From positions 1 through 51,516 of the forward strand of contig CAZXUS010000005.1 in the NCBI GenBank assembly GCA_964643985.1: a stretch of DNA of 51,516 nucleotides, in the 5' to 3' direction. The DNA comes from UBA2773 sp964643985. GTDB taxonomy: Bacteria; Patescibacteriota; Minisyncoccia; Moranbacterales; DUUL01. Under the pieces are notes generated by a model that was not told the origin of the DNA, did no database searches, and saw nothing but the letters and a program-made list of their open reading frames with translations. Of this stretch, positions 49,983 to 51,516 are shown piece after piece (position 1 is the first letter of the stretch; each line of letters starts with the position of its first letter). The translations under genes and the position numbers were made by a program.

Positions 49983-51101
49983 CTAATTCCCCGATATCTC
50001 CATTATTTTTTCCGCTAAAATTTCAGCCGACTTGGGATAATAAAATTTTTCAATATTTTGAGCTAAATTCAACTTATAATCACGCCCAAACGCAATTTTA
50101 TCTAGATAATGAATCAACATATTTTGATTAAAATTTCCTTCCTCCAAAACAATGGCTGCTTTTTCTCGCGATAATTCAAAAGCATTCATACGCTGATGAT
50201 CATTGGCGCTTCTAGATATTGGCACTAAAATAGTAGCTTTTCTATTGGCCGCTAATTCCGCAATAAAAGTTGCGCCAGCCCTGGAAACAACTATATCTGC
50301 CAAAGCCAAAATATCACCCAATTCTTCACCAATAAAAGCTAAAGGGTAATAATCACTATGACCTATTTTATAGCCTTTCGCTTGAGCTCTTTCTTTCATT
50401 TCCTCAAAATGATTTGTTCCAGTTTGATGAATAATCTGAAATTTTCGAGTCAATTCTTTCAAAGATTTAATCACTACTTCATTAATAGCAGAAGCTCCTT
50501 GTGAACCGCCCAAAAACAAGACGACTGGTTTTATTTCCTTTTTTATCCCCAATAGTTCACGAGCTTTATTCTTACTTCCCCCAATCGATTCCTCTTTGAT
50601 TGGAATTCCAGCAAAAAAAACTTTGTTATTAGGAAAATAACGCTTAGCTTTTTCAAAGTTAATTCCAACCGCATCGGCAATCGAACCCAAAAACTTATTA
50701 GCAATTCCTGGAACTGAATCTGAATCGTGAATAACCACCGGGATACGATAAATCTTAGCTGCCAAAACAACCGGCACTGAAGCAAAGCCACCTTTAGAAA
50801 AAATAACATCTGGCATAAAAATCAGCAGATGCCAAAGCGATTGCAAAAAACCAATTGGCATTTTTGAAAAATCAACTAAATATTTCAAAGAAAAATAGCG
50901 TCGTAACTTTCCACATAAAATATTTTTTGAAGGAATATTATTTTCTGCCATAAATTTTCCATCAAATTCGCCTTTGGGTCCTATAAAAAGAAATTCGAAA
51001 TTATTCTCCCCATAATTTTTTTTCAAATATTTGACCACGGTTATTAAGGGAAAAATATGTCCGCCTGAACCACCACCGCACAAAACAACTCTTTTTGCCA
51101 T
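49983..51101 (-). CDS. murG: UDP-GlcNAc:lipid I N-acetylglucosaminyltransferase MurG
   Basis: MurG converts lipid I to lipid II on the inner membrane face. The 372-residue GT28 protein shows the N-terminal glycine loop (VVLCGGGSGGHIFPLI), the acceptor-side DVIFSKGGFASVPVVLAAKI with PVVIHDSDSVPGIANK, the central FLGGSQGASAIN loop and the donor-binding AGATFIAELAANRKATILVPI with SANDHQRMNA. All key motifs are intact. The promoter lies about 43 bp upstream. Neighbouring mur/fts genes may follow outside the window. Confidence 0.96.
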   Translation of the reverse strand: MAKRVVLCGGGSGGHIFPLITVVKYLKKNYGENNFEFLFIGPKGEFDGKFMAENNIPSKNILCGKLRRYFSLKYLVDFSKMPIGFLQSLWHLLIFMPDVIFSKGGFASVPVVLAAKIYRIPVVIHDSDSVPGIANKFLGSIADAVGINFEKAKRYFPNNKVFFAGIPIKEESIGGSKNKARELLGIKKEIKPVVLFLGGSQGASAINEVVIKSLKELTRKFQIIHQTGTNHFEEMKERAQAKGYKIGHSDYYPLAFIGEELGDILALADIVVSRAGATFIAELAANRKATILVPISRSANDHQRMNAFELSREKAAIVLEEGNFNQNMLIHYLDKIAFGRDYKLNLAQNIEKFYYPKSAEILAEKIMEISGN

Positions 51102-51143
51102 TTAGTTAAATTATTTCTATTTATAAATATCCATCTAACTCAA

Positions 51144-51172
51144 ATTTTAACACTTACTAGAAATTCTAGCAA
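51144..51172 (-). promoter_or_regulatory. Promoter of murG
   Basis: TTGCTA and TAAAAT on the minus strand are spaced by 17 bp with an extended -10 (TGT before TAAAAT). Confidence 0.55.
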
Positions 51173-51177
51173 ACTGT

Positions 51178-51260
51178 TTAGTATTTAATATTAAGTATTG
51201 AGTCTTTAGTGTGTAGTATTTAGTATACAGTATTTAGCGGTTTCTACAAAAACCGCTAAA
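51178..51260. repeat. TAGTATT micro-repeats ending in a hairpin
   Basis: About eight imperfect AGTATTTA-type heptamers (51178-51238) are followed by TTTAGCGGTTT/AAACCGCTAAA (51233-51260), a perfect 11-bp stem. Similar AGTATTT words precede serS (41574-41600). Confidence 0.6.
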
Positions 51261-51355
51261 GAAACTATTATAATAAAAATCCTAAAATTAGAGCGCCACT
51301 ATAACATTCTCTTCATTTTTATTCGTCTTCATATCAACAACGCTCCTCCCCACCC

Positions 51356-51381
51356 AAAAACCGGCCTCTCAGCCGGTTTTT
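51356..51381. terminator. Rho-independent terminator, usable on both strands
   Basis: AAAAACCGGC and GCCGGTTTTT form a 10-bp stem with a 6-nt loop. On the minus strand it follows the truncated gene by 16 bp. Confidence 0.85.
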
Positions 51382-51397
51382 AGAAAGAAAACTTAAT

Positions 51398-51516
51398 TTA
51401 GTTTTGAACAAATTTTAAAATACTAGTAGCTATAAAGCTAGAATCGGTAATATTTTTTGTGGATTGAACAATAACTTTTTCTCCAATTTTAAGAGTTGTT
51501 AATGGAATGTTGTTTT
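51398..51516 (-). CDS. C-terminal end of a gene running off the window (DUF5666-like strand pattern)
   Basis: A minus-strand frame is open from the right window edge to TAA at 51398-51400, giving 38 residues (LTTLKIGEKVIVQSTKNITD, then SSFIATSILKFVQN). The pattern of short strands with GEKVIVQ and SFIATSI resembles the small beta-barrel of DUF5666-type secreted proteins, but this is too short for certainty. A strong terminator follows, supporting a real gene end. Confidence 0.55.
   Translation of the reverse strand, partial: NNIPLTTLKIGEKVIVQSTKNITDSSFIATSILKFVQN

Overview
The window is about 51.5 kb of AT-rich, gene-dense bacterial chromosome, most likely from a member of the Patescibacteria (Candidate Phyla Radiation). 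The pointers are compact conserved proteins, nearly all long genes starting behind AT-rich leaders without a Shine-Dalgarno sequence, many ATP-grasp and glycosyltransferase genes, and intergenic DNA full of dispersed palindromes and micro-repeats. UGA acts as a normal stop (for example the ATGA overlaps at 15461-15464 and 17398-17401), so this is genetic code 11 and not the UGA-Gly code of Gracilibacteria/Absconditabacteria. The assignment rests on gene content and style, not on a tree.

Layout. 1-1.8 kb: the end of a pentapeptide-repeat gene, mscL, a MazG-like pyrophosphohydrolase and a small Cys-rich protein. 1.8-9.4 kb (minus strand): an envelope-associated cluster of a 7TM protein, a RimK-like ligase fused to a RimB-like protease, two more ATP-grasp ligases and a class A penicillin-binding protein, preceded by two small membrane proteins. 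9.7-24.5 kb (plus strand): a PP2C-like/transmembrane/propeller-like protein followed by a surface-glycan cluster (UDP-sugar dehydrogenase, glycosyltransferases, a GT-C-like membrane protein, a MOP flippase) with rtcB, a dTMP-kinase-like gene, an AI-2E transporter, a DUF212 PAP2-like protein and a cupin. 24.7-28.1 kb (minus): a MurE-like ligase lacking the N-terminal domain, a FemAB transferase and ruvA. 28.4 kb: rpsT with a clear promoter and terminator. 29-30.6 kb: a BRO-N/DinD-like gene flanked by related direct repeats. 30.6-37.7 kb: rpoC and rpoB. 38-40.2 kb: a mini TsaB-like protein, small orphan membrane proteins, a GIY-YIG protein and tRNA-Gly(UCC). 40.2-51.5 kb (minus): serS, rsmG, lysS, a YgjP-like peptidase, a compact signal peptidase, uppP, a lytic transglycosylase, rplY, a zinc-ribbon protein, murG and the end of a truncated gene.

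Working together: PBP1A, MurE-like, FemAB, MurG, UppP and the lytic transglycosylase build and remodel peptidoglycan. The 9.7-24.5 kb cluster probably makes and exports a surface polysaccharide. The three ATP-grasp proteins, the 7TM protein and the built-in retropepsin look like a peptide-tagging or peptide-synthesis system linked to the envelope.

The most unusual non-coding feature is a family of five roughly 100-bp imperfect hairpins (1649, 20498, 27276, 27408, 30542) placed right at gene ends, whose helices are kept by compensatory changes and interrupted by tandem G.A mismatches. Other repeats are a palindrome made of 12-bp units (three copies), a 163-bp MITE-like unit with 18-bp terminal inverted repeats, and heptamer-like micro-repeats between genes. 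All calls were made by reading the sequence; no database search was run.
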